Assembly (NCBI GenBank): GCA_963721445.1
Contig: CAVRIZ010000008.1
Span: 1 to 64,000 of the forward strand
Direction: 5' to 3'
Length of the DNA stretch: 64,000 bases
From: DAIOEK01 sp963721445
GTDB taxonomy: Bacteria; Chloroflexota; Anaerolineae; Anaerolineales; Anaerolineaceae
Of the stretch, positions 8,861 through 16,980 are shown piece after piece; position 1 is the stretch's first letter; every line of letters starts with the position of its first letter. The position numbers and the translations under genes are program-made. The notes beneath the pieces are model-generated. The model did no database searches and was not told where the DNA came from. It was given only the letters and a program-made list of their open reading frames with translations.

Positions 8861-9502
8861 TTACGATTCAAGCAATGTTGGGATTCGCTTTGTCAATTCA
8901 GCCCAATTTTCCCCAAGTGCCTTGCTGATCAGCGGTTTGACGCCAGCAAATACCGGAGCTGGCATTACCATCTGCCAGATGCGGGTCATATTCTCGCGGT
9001 CATCGTTATCCATCAATGGGAACATCCATGCTATTACTTCAGGAAACCGCTCCTGTGGGGTATGACTCGCCATCTGGCCAACCGCATGAGCCTGCTCAGG
9101 CATTGGAATGCGTTCCCGGAACAGACGATATAAGTGTGCATCTTCTTTAGCCAGGTGTAGGTCGAGATGAAATTTGAACGCTGCGGTGGCACGCGCAATA
9201 AGCAACGGGTCCCTTGAAGAAACTGCACCGTTAAGCGCCTCGTAAGCCGCATCCAATCCATGGTGGTCCATGACGTAAGCCTCTGCAACCAACGGTGCGA
9301 CAATCTCCAACGCCGGGTAAATTACCAGTTCTTCGCCTCTGGCATGCCACACCAAGATCTCGTTGAAGAATCGGAAGCGGTCGATGGTTGGGGCAAGCCC
9401 TACTTTACCGCGTGCCGCTTCAAGTGCTGCAGAATCAATCATCTTCATGTCTGTTCGAAATGCATTGTGGATTGCCGTGATGGCATCTAATGGTTGAGTC
9501 AT
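8861..9502 (-). CDS. Hemerythrin HHE-domain protein
   Basis: 213 aa, helical, with the histidines expected of a four-helix HHE cation-binding fold: AIHNAFRTDM, LVWHARGEELVIYP, VMDHHGLDAAY, FKFHLDLHLAKEDAHLY and MASHTPQE. Proteins of this kind bind a di-iron centre and sense or handle oxygen, nitric oxide or peroxide; the exact role here is unknown. ATG 9500-9502 follows GGAGG at 8-nt spacing and is preferred over the upstream in-frame start that adds MGFLEEHV. Confidence 0.85.
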   Translation of the reverse strand: MTQPLDAITAIHNAFRTDMKMIDSAALEAARGKVGLAPTIDRFRFFNEILVWHARGEELVIYPALEIVAPLVAEAYVMDHHGLDAAYEALNGAVSSRDPLLIARATAAFKFHLDLHLAKEDAHLYRLFRERIPMPEQAHAVGQMASHTPQERFPEVIAWMFPLMDNDDRENMTRIWQMVMPAPVFAGVKPLISKALGENWAELTKRIPTLLES

Positions 9503-9685
9503 AACATGTTCCTCCAGAAAACCCAAATATGAAATGAATTTTTACTCGGGGAGACCTATTCCAATACAAATTATTCAATCTGTTTGACTGTACTTCGGTC
9601 TGTCACAGATTTCAATAGCGATACAATTTATGCGGCTACTATTATCGTGTATCTGTTTTGTTGTGGGGTTCTGGATTATACAAAG

Positions 9686-9767
9686 TGGGGAAAGAGGGAC
9701 TTGAACCCTCACGCCTTGCGGCACATGATCCTAAGTCATGCCTGTCTGCCAATTCCAGCATTTCCCC
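9686..9767 (-). tRNA. tRNA-Leu, anticodon TAG
   Basis: Folds as an 82-nt class II tRNA: 7-bp acceptor stem (GGGGAAA with TTTCCCC), D arm with AATTGGCAGA, 5-bp anticodon stem CATGA/TCATG around loop CTTAGGA (anticodon UAG, complement at 9731-9733), long leucine-type variable arm, and T arm GAGGG-TTCAAGT-CCCTC. Discriminator base A; CCA is not encoded. It would read CUA and other CUN codons. Confidence 0.97.
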
Positions 9768-9869
9768 GGCGAATGGGAATTATACGCGTAAGAATAAGTC
9801 AAGTCAATAAAACCGATCTGAAATATAATTCAAACCTAATAAATATATTGTCTTATCAGGAGTAGTAAA

Positions 9870-10289
9870 ATGTCGCGAATCATCTCTGTAGATGGTACCG
9901 GGACCGAAAGAACCCGGTTAACAAAATCGATTGTGATCGCATTACGGGAGTTAATGAAACAAAAACAGGTAGATGCGCATAGCTATGATTTGACTGCTTA
10001 CGTTGTTCTTGCCTTGAATATGGTGGACCTGAATGTCGATAAGACTGTAGGAGCCTGGGAGAAAAGAGATTACTGGCTTAAAGCGGATAAATTTCGGATG
10101 CAATGGTCGTGGGTGAGACCATCCTCGGAGAAGATCCAGAAGGCATTACTTTCTGGCGATTGGGCTAGCATTGCCATGCAATCCGCTCTGGTAGGACAAA
10201 AGCTTGCTTCCCTAAAAGTGTCAGAAAACCATCGATTGGGTAAACCATGGGAAGGTGCTTGGAAGAAACTGCAGGAGATAAAGGATTGA
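9870..10289 (+). CDS. Conserved-looking hypothetical protein
   Basis: 139 aa, not recognised. AGGAG lies 7 nt before ATG 9870 and the codon use matches the neighbours, so the gene is probably real. It is basic and Trp-rich (WEKRDYW, WSWVRPSSEK, KPWEGAWKKL), with no signal peptide, membrane segment or metal-binding cysteines; helical segments are likely. It lies between tRNA-Leu and the Xer-type recombinase. No function is proposed. Confidence 0.65.
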   Translation: MSRIISVDGTGTERTRLTKSIVIALRELMKQKQVDAHSYDLTAYVVLALNMVDLNVDKTVGAWEKRDYWLKADKFRMQWSWVRPSSEKIQKALLSGDWASIAMQSALVGQKLASLKVSENHRLGKPWEGAWKKLQEIKD

Positions 10290-10430
10290 TCACTTACGAG
10301 GGTAGGGTATCAGATCTGGATCCATTTCTTCTTAGGGATAAATTGCTTATTATTTATCCAGGCTCAATACAGAAAATTTCCACCGGGGTGGGGCAGAGTT
10401 GCGATTAGGGTAATTGGTGAGCTACACAAT

Positions 10431-10458
10431 GGTTTCGATAAGTATCATTATCGCAAAC
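10431..10458. other. dif-like 28-bp imperfect palindrome (candidate Xer recombination site)
   Basis: Two 11-bp arms (10431-10441 and 10448-10458) flank a 6-bp centre (10442-10447). The arms match as inverted repeats at 9 of 11 positions, with the inner part CGATAA-N6-TTATCG perfect. Known dif sites have the same 11-6-11 plan and an ATAA-N6-TTAT core. It ends 19 bp before the start of the recombinase gene, like the single-recombinase systems in which the site lies beside its xer gene. An operator for the overlapping promoter is the alternative. Confidence 0.5.
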
Positions 10459-10477
10459 AATATGGTAGAATAAAGCT

Positions 10478-11470
10478 ATGAACACACTTACTATCCGGAC
10501 TGTAATCGACAGTTATCTACAATCGGTCAAAGATTCCCGTAGCGATAATACCTTCATGACCTATGAGAAAGCATTGCGCTTCTTTGTTCTTCTACTTGAG
10601 AAGAAACACATCGATCCGAATACCGATCCCATTACCCGAATCGACGAGGATAGCCTTTCCTGGATGATCCAGGCCCTTCATCATCACGCTGCCACAACCG
10701 AACGCCTTTACTTGACCACATTGACCGGATTTTTTGAATACATTGCAGCAGAAAACCTTATGCCGGTGAATTTGCCCAGGATAAGGCTCCTGATCAAACA
10801 ACGAGCGCGAGTCCCTGGTATCCGGTTGCCCCAATTCCCAAAAAACGCGATCACCACCATCATCAACCACATGGAGGGATTGCATCAAACAGGAACAGAC
10901 TCAAACGAGCTTCAGGCAGTATTGCAGGTAATGAGAGATCGAGCTTTCATCATTACACTGGCTGAGACGGGTCTGCGAGTTCACGAAGCGTGCAATCTAA
11001 AACGCGGTGATATCGATTGGACAGAAGGCAGAGCGGTCGTGGTAGGAAAAGGCAATCGGGAAGCAGTAGTACGATTTTCGCGTAGGTCACAACAAGCGCT
11101 GGATGAGTACATCAAACTACGCGCAGCCCTGGATGGCGCGTCCGGAAAACCATTAGGCTCGCTGCCGTTATTTGCCAGGCATGACAAAGGCGCGGGAAAA
11201 AAGATTAAACCGATCACCCCAACCACAGGTAGAAATATCGTCTCTGAATGGGTCGAGAAAATTCTAGGTGTCGAGGCTGTAGGATCGATTACTCCGCACT
11301 CATTCAGGCATTATTTTGTCACCAAAGTATTGCAAGGTACTGGAAATTTGAAGATGGCGCAAGAGCTGGCCAGACACCGCAATATCGCGGTGACACAACG
11401 CTATGCGCATCTCTCAAATGATGAGTTGGATCGAGCTTATTGGGAAGTTTTTGAAGATGAGACAAAATAA
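10478..11470 (+). CDS. Xer-type tyrosine recombinase
   Basis: 330-aa site-specific recombinase. Residues 1-110 form the SAM-like core-binding domain; the catalytic domain has R167 (ETGLRVHEA), K191 (GKGNRE), H274 and R277 (TPHSFRHYF), H300 (ARHRNIAV) and the nucleophile Y309 (QRYAHL): a complete active site. Length and domain plan fit XerC/XerD, without the extra DNA-binding N-terminal domain of many phage integrases. No excisionase, phage genes or tRNA-end duplication were found nearby. There is no Shine-Dalgarno sequence; TAGAAT (10466-10471) ends 6 nt before the ATG, so the mRNA may be leaderless. The dif-like palindrome just upstream suggests a chromosome-dimer resolution role. Confidence 0.88.
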   Translation: MNTLTIRTVIDSYLQSVKDSRSDNTFMTYEKALRFFVLLLEKKHIDPNTDPITRIDEDSLSWMIQALHHHAATTERLYLTTLTGFFEYIAAENLMPVNLPRIRLLIKQRARVPGIRLPQFPKNAITTIINHMEGLHQTGTDSNELQAVLQVMRDRAFIITLAETGLRVHEACNLKRGDIDWTEGRAVVVGKGNREAVVRFSRRSQQALDEYIKLRAALDGASGKPLGSLPLFARHDKGAGKKIKPITPTTGRNIVSEWVEKILGVEAVGSITPHSFRHYFVTKVLQGTGNLKMAQELARHRNIAVTQRYAHLSNDELDRAYWEVFEDETK

Positions 11471-11588
11471 TTAAACTAGTTTTCCACAAATTCCAAAATT
11501 ACTTTTTAGACATCGCCAATTCCGCCCGAATCTATCCTATCCCCTGCCCCACTTGTATTATTCACAGAGAATTATATGGCTATGCGCA
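11400..11588 (+). repeat. Two copies of the dispersed motif GCTAYGCGCA
   Basis: Copies at 11400-11409 (inside the recombinase gene) and 11579-11588. Others: 4415-4424 and 9974-9983 on the minus strand; 21910-21919, 24855-24864, 39967-39976 and 52445-52454 on the plus strand. Four of them extend to ATGGCTAYGCGCA (11576, 21907, 24852, 52442). Found by eye; the strand switches at the dif-like site. Confidence 0.6.
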
Positions 11589-12350
11589 TTATGTTCCGAT
11601 CACAAGGCCACCATCCACACTAATCACTGCTCCATGAATATAGGCGGCATCTTCACTCGCCAGGAAAGCATACACGCCTGCAATATCGTCAGGCGTCCCC
11701 AACCTGCCCAACGGAGTATGTTTTTCCATCTCCCCCAAGACCTCTGGTGGCATTTTCTTCACCATATCCGTCAAAATGAACCCGGGAGCTACTGCATTTA
11801 CCCGTATTTTATATCTCCCAAGCTCACGAGCCCAGGTTTTTGTCATCCCAATCACCCCTGCTTTCGTAGCAACATAATTGGTCTGACCAAAATTGCCATA
11901 CAATGCAACCACCGATGCCGCATTCAAAATGACTCCCCCTCCCTTAGCAATCATCGTTGGGACTACTGCCTGGGTGCAATTGAATACTCCGGAAAGATTT
12001 ACTTTTATCACCTTATCGAACTCCTCAGCAGACATCTGCGTGACGGTTTGGCCATCTTTCCACTTGACAAGCTGAGAATCAGAAGTGATCCCTGCGTTAT
12101 TGACCAATATATCTATCCGCCCATTCTCTGATACCGTCTTACTAACTGCATTTATTACGTCATCCGGATCAGTTACATCCACTGAAATGTATTGAGGTTT
12201 ATGGTGAACAGGAAATATATCAAAATCTGGAGCAGTGATGTCCCAAATTACAACAGAAGCTCCTTCGGTCATAAATCGGCGGACTGTTGCAGCGCCAATC
12301 CCGTTTGAACCTCCGGTGATCACAACGGTTTTTCCGTGAAATCCAACCAT
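11589..12350 (-). CDS. Short-chain dehydrogenase/reductase, FabG-like
   Basis: 253-aa classical SDR. The NAD(P)-binding motif is TGGSNGIG, followed by NNAG and the catalytic S...Y-x3-K (NAASVV, TNYVATKAG). PG-motif region VAPGFILTDM and the C-terminal SVDGG are typical. It could be a 3-oxoacyl-ACP reductase or, given the divergent class II aldolase next to it, a sugar-alcohol or deoxysugar dehydrogenase. ATG 12348-12350 follows AGGAG by 6 nt; the upstream in-frame start (12377) is less likely. Confidence 0.88.
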   Translation of the reverse strand: MVGFHGKTVVITGGSNGIGAATVRRFMTEGASVVIWDITAPDFDIFPVHHKPQYISVDVTDPDDVINAVSKTVSENGRIDILVNNAGITSDSQLVKWKDGQTVTQMSAEEFDKVIKVNLSGVFNCTQAVVPTMIAKGGGVILNAASVVALYGNFGQTNYVATKAGVIGMTKTWARELGRYKIRVNAVAPGFILTDMVKKMPPEVLGEMEKHTPLGRLGTPDDIAGVYAFLASEDAAYIHGAVISVDGGLVIGT

Positions 12351-12441
12351 AACCACTCCTTCCGAGTCACAGATCATCTATACTACAATTATATAAAATT
12401 CGCTCTTATTCATTCTATCAAAGGTTTCAAGACGGGTGACC

Positions 12442-13101
12442 ATGCTCTACGGACATTTGAGAGAAGAAGTATATCAATATGCCAACCAGATGGTCTCAGA
12501 TGGTTTGGCTTACGCCTCGCAAGGAAATATCAGCCAATTCGATCGACTCTCCGGGGTTATCGCCATCACACCCACTGCCATACACTACACCATAATGAAG
12601 CCTGACGATATTTGCCTGGTCGATCTGAACGGAAAAACCATCGATGCCAAATGGAAGCCGACCAGTGAGATCGCCTTACACCTGGTTTTCTATCAACATC
12701 GGGCAGAAATCAACGCGGTAGTACACACCCATGCTCCATATGCCACAGTATTCGGCGTGGTTCACGAACCCATCCCAATGATCCTGACCGAAGCGGCTTC
12801 CTGTCTTGGATCCGAAATTCCCGTGGCTCCGTACCAAAGACCAGGAACATTAGAGCTCGCTCGTTCTGCGTTGGACCGAATGGGAGATGGTGTCGCGGTA
12901 ATCCTGGAAAACCATGGATTGGTGGCGATTGGGGAAAACCTTGCCAGAGCTTATGAATCAACCCAGGCAGTCGAAACATCCGCCCGAATAGCCATCCTCG
13001 CCAGAAGTATGAATAAAACGCCCGTCCTGTTGAACTCAAAAGAGGTCAGTGAATTGAGGGAAAATTACCTCAAATCCTACCATCCAAAAGCAAACGAATG
13101 A
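12442..13101 (+). CDS. Class II aldolase/adducin family protein
   Basis: 219 aa with the zinc-binding histidines of fuculose-1-phosphate aldolase and ribulose-phosphate 4-epimerase: VVHTHAPYATVF (two His) and LENHGLVAIG (third His). SQGNISQFD is the phosphate-binding segment, and the acidic catalytic residue is probably in LTEAAS. These enzymes cleave or epimerise a sugar phosphate. The ATG at 12442 is favoured over GTG 12436. It diverges from an SDR gene across 91 bp; such pairs often act in one sugar-degradation route, but the substrate cannot be named. Confidence 0.85.
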   Translation: MLYGHLREEVYQYANQMVSDGLAYASQGNISQFDRLSGVIAITPTAIHYTIMKPDDICLVDLNGKTIDAKWKPTSEIALHLVFYQHRAEINAVVHTHAPYATVFGVVHEPIPMILTEAASCLGSEIPVAPYQRPGTLELARSALDRMGDGVAVILENHGLVAIGENLARAYESTQAVETSARIAILARSMNKTPVLLNSKEVSELRENYLKSYHPKANE

Positions 13102-13206
13102 TAACAATCGATCATACACAATACTAGCTGGACCTGGTTTCGAGCCATTCGGGAATTCAGGCAGATCAATTCGGAGCAAAAAAGAAATCAGTCAATCCGA
13201 TCTTAT

Positions 13207-13983
13207 TTAATGAATATTAATCCAAACGGCAGTAGTATCGTCATCCCGTAACTTATTCCTTACGCGTAAACCCTGTACCCACTGCTCAAATTTATTGTTT
13301 GCATCTTTGAAGGATAGAATTTCTTTCAATATTGAACCAGGATTACCCCCGGATTCCACTTCTTGAAGCATCCATTTGGCAATCGAATCAGTAAGAATAA
13401 AAAAATCATCTCCGAATTCCCAGGAACCTGAGAATTCCCATTCCGCAATGGAATGAACTTGCGATTTCACAGAGCCAATTAATCGGGGATGATTGGTAAA
13501 ATCGATCGAATTGCATACTGGCAGTATCCGCAGGGGATATTCTTTTCGGTAATGAAACAGGCAGGTATCCCCCACCGCTTGCGCTTTCCAGGCATAATTC
13601 TGTAAGCCATTGTCGGTATCTACGGTATAAACCTGCAACCATAAGATGGTGGAATACGCACCGTCAGACATCACTTGATTAACTGCATTGTTAACGTTGT
13701 AATTCTTGATCGTGCGGTTCCAATCTTCCCTCGCATTTTGGATTACATTTTGTAAAGTTGTCGTTTTTTTTGCACCAGAGCAAATATCGACCAGTGATCT
13801 GGCAAAAATTCGGGAGTAAACACTTCGAGTGGCGCCATCAGCCACCGCGCATTGGAAAAAAGTATCTGTTATGAACTCCCTTTCATTAACCGATGGTGCG
13901 AATGCATCTTCATTAGCTTCCAATTTGTGGGAAGATTTGGGGACCGATACCGCCCGCCATTGAATGGACATTTGGGGTCGCAT
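13207..13983 (-). CDS. PP2C-like protein phosphatase, divergent
   Basis: 258 aa. PP2C-type metal-site segments appear in order: ANEDAF, AVADGATRS, DGAYSTILWL, VGDTCLFHY, FILTDSIAKWM and DDDTTAVW. The usual DGxGG is DGATR and the usual TDG is TDS, so this is a divergent subfamily, perhaps of the kind that recognises a specific partner. The aspartates that bind metal (ED, DG, TD, DD) are kept, so it may be active. The start is ATG 13983 or 13971; neither has a strong ribosome binding site. Downstream of, and same strand as, the DUF1801 gene. Confidence 0.75.
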   Translation of the reverse strand: MRPQMSIQWRAVSVPKSSHKLEANEDAFAPSVNEREFITDTFFQCAVADGATRSVYSRIFARSLVDICSGAKKTTTLQNVIQNAREDWNRTIKNYNVNNAVNQVMSDGAYSTILWLQVYTVDTDNGLQNYAWKAQAVGDTCLFHYRKEYPLRILPVCNSIDFTNHPRLIGSVKSQVHSIAEWEFSGSWEFGDDFFILTDSIAKWMLQEVESGGNPGSILKEILSFKDANNKFEQWVQGLRVRNKLRDDDTTAVWINIH

Positions 13984-14010
13984 AAGATAAAGTCAACCTT
14001 CACAAAAATG

Positions 14011-14421
14011 CTAGGAAAGGGCTACTTTGCTAAATGAATGCACGAGAATTTCTTTTAGAACAGCCATATCTACCTGTTTCAGTCTATTTATATATAAACA
14101 ACTTTTACTGGTTTTGTGCTTTCCCAATCTGGCTAATAGGTCTTCCCTGTCTCGCCAACCAGCTGGAGGGTAGATGGTAAGACTTTGTTTCCTCGGCGAA
14201 AATCCCATAATTGGCCAGTCCTCCGTCCGACCGTTTTCATATAGATATGGCATTTTTCCAAAACCGATGATGCTTGGTCCCCACAGGATGGGTTCCTCGT
14301 TTGTCACCTCTCTCATTAATTCAACCAATTGAAAAGAATCCAATATTTTTTGTTCATCTGTCAGTGAATTCAGGAAAGTTGCCACACTTTCCTTCGTTGG
14401 TTTTGTTTTTACTTCATACAT
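14011..14421 (-). CDS. DUF1801 domain protein
   Basis: 136 aa. The order TKESVATFLNSL, ILDSFQLVELM, WGPSIIGFG, YEYENG-like segment and GFSPRKQSLTIYP, then LLARLGKHKTSKSCLYI, matches DUF1801 (YdhG-like) proteins, which are small, soluble and without an assigned reaction. GGAG lies about 11 nt before ATG 14421; a GTG at 14457 would add 12 residues. It diverges from the MglA cassette over about 125 bp. Confidence 0.8.
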   Translation of the reverse strand: MYEVKTKPTKESVATFLNSLTDEQKILDSFQLVELMREVTNEEPILWGPSIIGFGKMPYLYENGRTEDWPIMGFSPRKQSLTIYPPAGWRDREDLLARLGKHKTSKSCLYINRLKQVDMAVLKEILVHSFSKVALS

Positions 14422-14546
14422 CTGATACGTATCTCCAGTAATAAAATAATCCAGCACTTATGTCTGATAATTAATAGGATAAATAAGAAAGAGTATCTTT
14501 TGTGCTTAGTGTATAATACTTTCAATCCTTGATTTGGGACAAAAAT

Positions 14547-15422
14547 ATGAGTGGGAAAAACATACTGATCATCGAAGCGGATGAAACGGTAAAGAATATT
14601 ATTAAAAAAAGTATTCTCGGTTTCGATCCGACATCGACCATTGATTCTGCCTTGGATGGATTGGCTGCAATGCAGGTAATCCAGGAAAAGGTATTCGATT
14701 GTCTGATCATCGATGCGGAAATGATCCATGCGATGGGAGAAACCGGATTCAATCACTTTAGAAAATCATTCAAAGATAGTATTCAGGTTGTTATTACTGG
14801 TTACTCAACCAGTTTGAAGGATCTCCCAAAATCCATTCAAGAGTCCGCATCCGTCGTTTCCAAACCCATTGACCAACGCTCACTGTCACCAATTCTTGCC
14901 GGGATCATCGGACCTTTGAAGACAGAAATCCTTCAACAGGATAGTCTGTCCTCCATCCAATATCAATTTTGCCAGGAAAAACTTCTGGGATTACGCCACC
15001 TCGTAGCTGCCAGATGCATCCTCCTCAGTGATTCGGTTGGCAGAATTTTAGTCACAGCCGGCAATACGTCTGACCTTGCTCCAGAACTCATGACCTCCCT
15101 CCTTGGAGGTGGGATAGCTACATTGCAAGAAGCCGGCAAAGCGTTGATGGACGATGCGGTCATTCATCTAATATATAGGGAAGGAAAGAAAACCGACCTG
15201 TATGCGGTCAATATTGGGATCAATTTCTTGATCATCATCATCATTGACAAAACTGCAGGCTTCAGCAAACTGGGAAGTATCTGGTATTACGCCCGTCAAT
15301 CAGCGCTTACCCTCCTTGAATTCTTATCCTCCAAAACAATCCTATCAAACACCCCACAAGACGTATCAAATATAAGCAGTTCCGATATCTCGGACGAATT
15401 GGATCGTCTTTTCAAACAATAA
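14547..15422 (+). CDS. Receiver domain fused to a roadblock/LC7-like domain
   Basis: 291 aa. Residues 1-115 look like a response-regulator receiver: acidic pair in IIEADE, candidate phospho-acceptor Asp in LIIDAEMI, a T/S position in VVITGYS and the conserved Lys in VVSKPID. Residues from about 145 to 250 have the roadblock/LC7 pattern (RCILLSDSVGRILVTAGN... LTSLLGGGIATLQEAGK... INFLIIIII). The C-terminal 30 residues are Ser/Asp-rich. The combination suggests a phosphorylation input to the GTPase switch encoded two genes downstream. Start ATG 14547, after GGGAC; TATAAT at 14512-14517 is a likely -10. First gene of the rightward cassette. Confidence 0.75.
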   Translation: MSGKNILIIEADETVKNIIKKSILGFDPTSTIDSALDGLAAMQVIQEKVFDCLIIDAEMIHAMGETGFNHFRKSFKDSIQVVITGYSTSLKDLPKSIQESASVVSKPIDQRSLSPILAGIIGPLKTEILQQDSLSSIQYQFCQEKLLGLRHLVAARCILLSDSVGRILVTAGNTSDLAPELMTSLLGGGIATLQEAGKALMDDAVIHLIYREGKKTDLYAVNIGINFLIIIIIDKTAGFSKLGSIWYYARQSALTLLEFLSSKTILSNTPQDVSNISSSDISDELDRLFKQ

Positions 15423-15451
15423 ACTCAGGTCTCTAATCCAGGAGAGTTTGA

Positions 15452-15979
15452 ATGCAAGATCAGGCAGATGAGAACACGAAAATCAATCTCCGGGGCGGCT
15501 TATCCCTATCGGTTATTCAGATAACCCGGATTCAGGATAGCTTAAACCGATTATTGGAATTCATTCCGGCCAGATTCATACTATTGGTTGATACATCCGG
15601 TCAATTGGTCACAACTGCCGGAGACAAAGGTGTGATAGATCCATCCATTCTAGGCTCATTGATCGCCGCGGATCTTGCTGCTAGCCAGGAAATCGCTCGG
15701 CTGACTGGCGAATTTCAAGATTATCAGATGATCTTGCGTGAAGGAGATCGCACCAATATTATTATCTCAGAAGCCGGAAAGAACCTGGCGTTACTAGTTT
15801 TATTTTCCAGAGAGACCCCCCTGGGTTGGGCAAGGAAACTGATCCAAAATACGGCTAAAGAGATTGGTTCCATCGCAATCCAACCACTTGATTCTATCCA
15901 TGAAGAACAGATTACTACTTCGGAAGGAAATCTGCCAGATTTATTCTCCGACGCGCTCGATCAGATCTGGAAGGATTGA
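15452..15979 (+). CDS. Roadblock/LC7 domain protein
   Basis: 175 aa. Central LC7 fold with ARFILLVDTSGQLVTTAGD, LGSLIAADLAASQEIARL, and QMILREGDRTNIIISEAGKNLALLVLF, flanked by short polar extensions. Such proteins are GTPase-activating or scaffold partners of MglA-type GTPases. AGGAG precedes ATG 15452. It resembles the C-terminal domain of the preceding gene, so the two may be ancient duplicates. Confidence 0.82.
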   Translation: MQDQADENTKINLRGGLSLSVIQITRIQDSLNRLLEFIPARFILLVDTSGQLVTTAGDKGVIDPSILGSLIAADLAASQEIARLTGEFQDYQMILREGDRTNIIISEAGKNLALLVLFSRETPLGWARKLIQNTAKEIGSIAIQPLDSIHEEQITTSEGNLPDLFSDALDQIWKD

Positions 15980-15984
15980 ATTGG

Positions 15985-16572
15985 ATGTTCATCAATTGGC
16001 AACTCCGCCAAATTAATTTGAAGGTTGTCTACTACGGACCAGCGTTGAGCGGTAAAACCACCAACCTGGAACAAATCCATGCTCGGATCGACCCGACAAG
16101 GCGTAGTGATTTAGTGTCCTTAAAGACATACGAAGACCGAACTCTTTATTTTGATTTTCTTCAACTGGAGCTTGGAAAAATTAACGGTCTCACTCCCAAA
16201 ATCCAACTCTACACTGTCCCAGGGCAGGCGTTTTATGAAGCGAGCCGAAGACTTGTACTTCGGGGAGCCGATGGCGTGGTTTTTGTAGCGGATTCAGGTT
16301 CGAATCGGATCAATGACAACATCAATTCATGGCAAAATATGAAAAAGCATCTCATTTCCCTGGATTTGGATTCGGATCATCTGCCCATCATCGTCCAATT
16401 CAATAAGCAAGACCTTCCGAATGCTTTACCTGCGGCTTTTCTCCAGAATATCCTAAATTGTCAGAAATATCGAAGTATCATATCTGTTGCGAATATCGGA
16501 CAAGGAGTTTTTGATACACTCAAAGCCATTATTTCCGGTGTGGTTGTCAACATTCAAAAAGAGACTATGTGA
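15985..16572 (+). CDS. MglA-like small GTPase
   Basis: 195-aa Ras-like GTPase of the bacterial MglA group. Walker A/G1 YYGPALSGKTTN, a conserved Thr in EDRTLYFDF (switch I), the MglA-type G3 YTVPGQAFYEASRRLVLRGADGVVFVADS and the guanine-specific NKQD are all present. MglA acts as a nucleotide-controlled switch for cell polarity, motility or complex positioning. The ATG at 15985 gives MFINWQLRQINLKVVYYGP, the family's usual N-terminus, and AAGGAT lies upstream; an in-frame TTG at 15976 is less likely. It sits among three LC7 proteins and a PATAN protein, its expected regulators. Confidence 0.93.
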   Translation: MFINWQLRQINLKVVYYGPALSGKTTNLEQIHARIDPTRRSDLVSLKTYEDRTLYFDFLQLELGKINGLTPKIQLYTVPGQAFYEASRRLVLRGADGVVFVADSGSNRINDNINSWQNMKKHLISLDLDSDHLPIIVQFNKQDLPNALPAAFLQNILNCQKYRSIISVANIGQGVFDTLKAIISGVVVNIQKETM

Positions 16573-16581
16573 TAGGTCGAG

Positions 16582-16971
16582 ATGAAGCATAAAGAATTAA
16601 CACCCCTTTCCAATATTCAATCCATGTTGATGGAAGTGAAACATGCGGGCGCTTTTGAACGGATTTTGCTCACCGATAATCAAGGATTGCCAATCGTGTC
16701 ATCCATGGATGACATGGAACAATCTGAAGTGTACGCGGCTGTCGTTTCGATGGTTCAGAAAATGGCAACACAGATCAACCAGACATTACAAACATCCAAT
16801 ACAGCAGAGTTTATCCTGGATGGGATAGACGGTAAGCGTTTGGTGATCCGTCCATTCAAAGTTAATGATACGGAATTACTCCTGTCCGTCTTAATAACAG
16901 ATCATCAATCTTCATATCGTCGTCTTCTGGCAAAAGCGATCAGATCGATAAAATCAACCTGGATGTATTAG
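16582..16971 (+). CDS. Roadblock/LC7 (MglB-like) protein
   Basis: 129 aa, a single LC7 domain: AFERILLTDNQGLPIVSSMDD, EVYAAVVSMVQKMATQIN, RLVIRPFKVNDTELLLSVLI. This is the size and shape of MglB, the GTPase-activating partner of MglA. It starts 9 nt after the GTPase gene, so joint expression is expected. Confidence 0.85.
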   Translation: MKHKELTPLSNIQSMLMEVKHAGAFERILLTDNQGLPIVSSMDDMEQSEVYAAVVSMVQKMATQINQTLQTSNTAEFILDGIDGKRLVIRPFKVNDTELLLSVLITDHQSSYRRLLAKAIRSIKSTWMY

Positions 16972-16980
16972 GAGGCAGAA

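Noticed and set aside
9584..9865. 93-aa open frame on the plus strand
   Set aside because: It runs across the tRNA-Leu gene, has no ribosome binding site and reads like tRNA antisense.
10478..11470. Recombinase as the integrase of a prophage or island
   Set aside because: No phage, excision or conjugation genes nearby, no repeated tRNA end seen, and the flanking genes are ordinary.
11553..12131. 192-aa open frame on the plus strand
   Set aside because: It is the opposite-strand shadow of the well-supported SDR gene.
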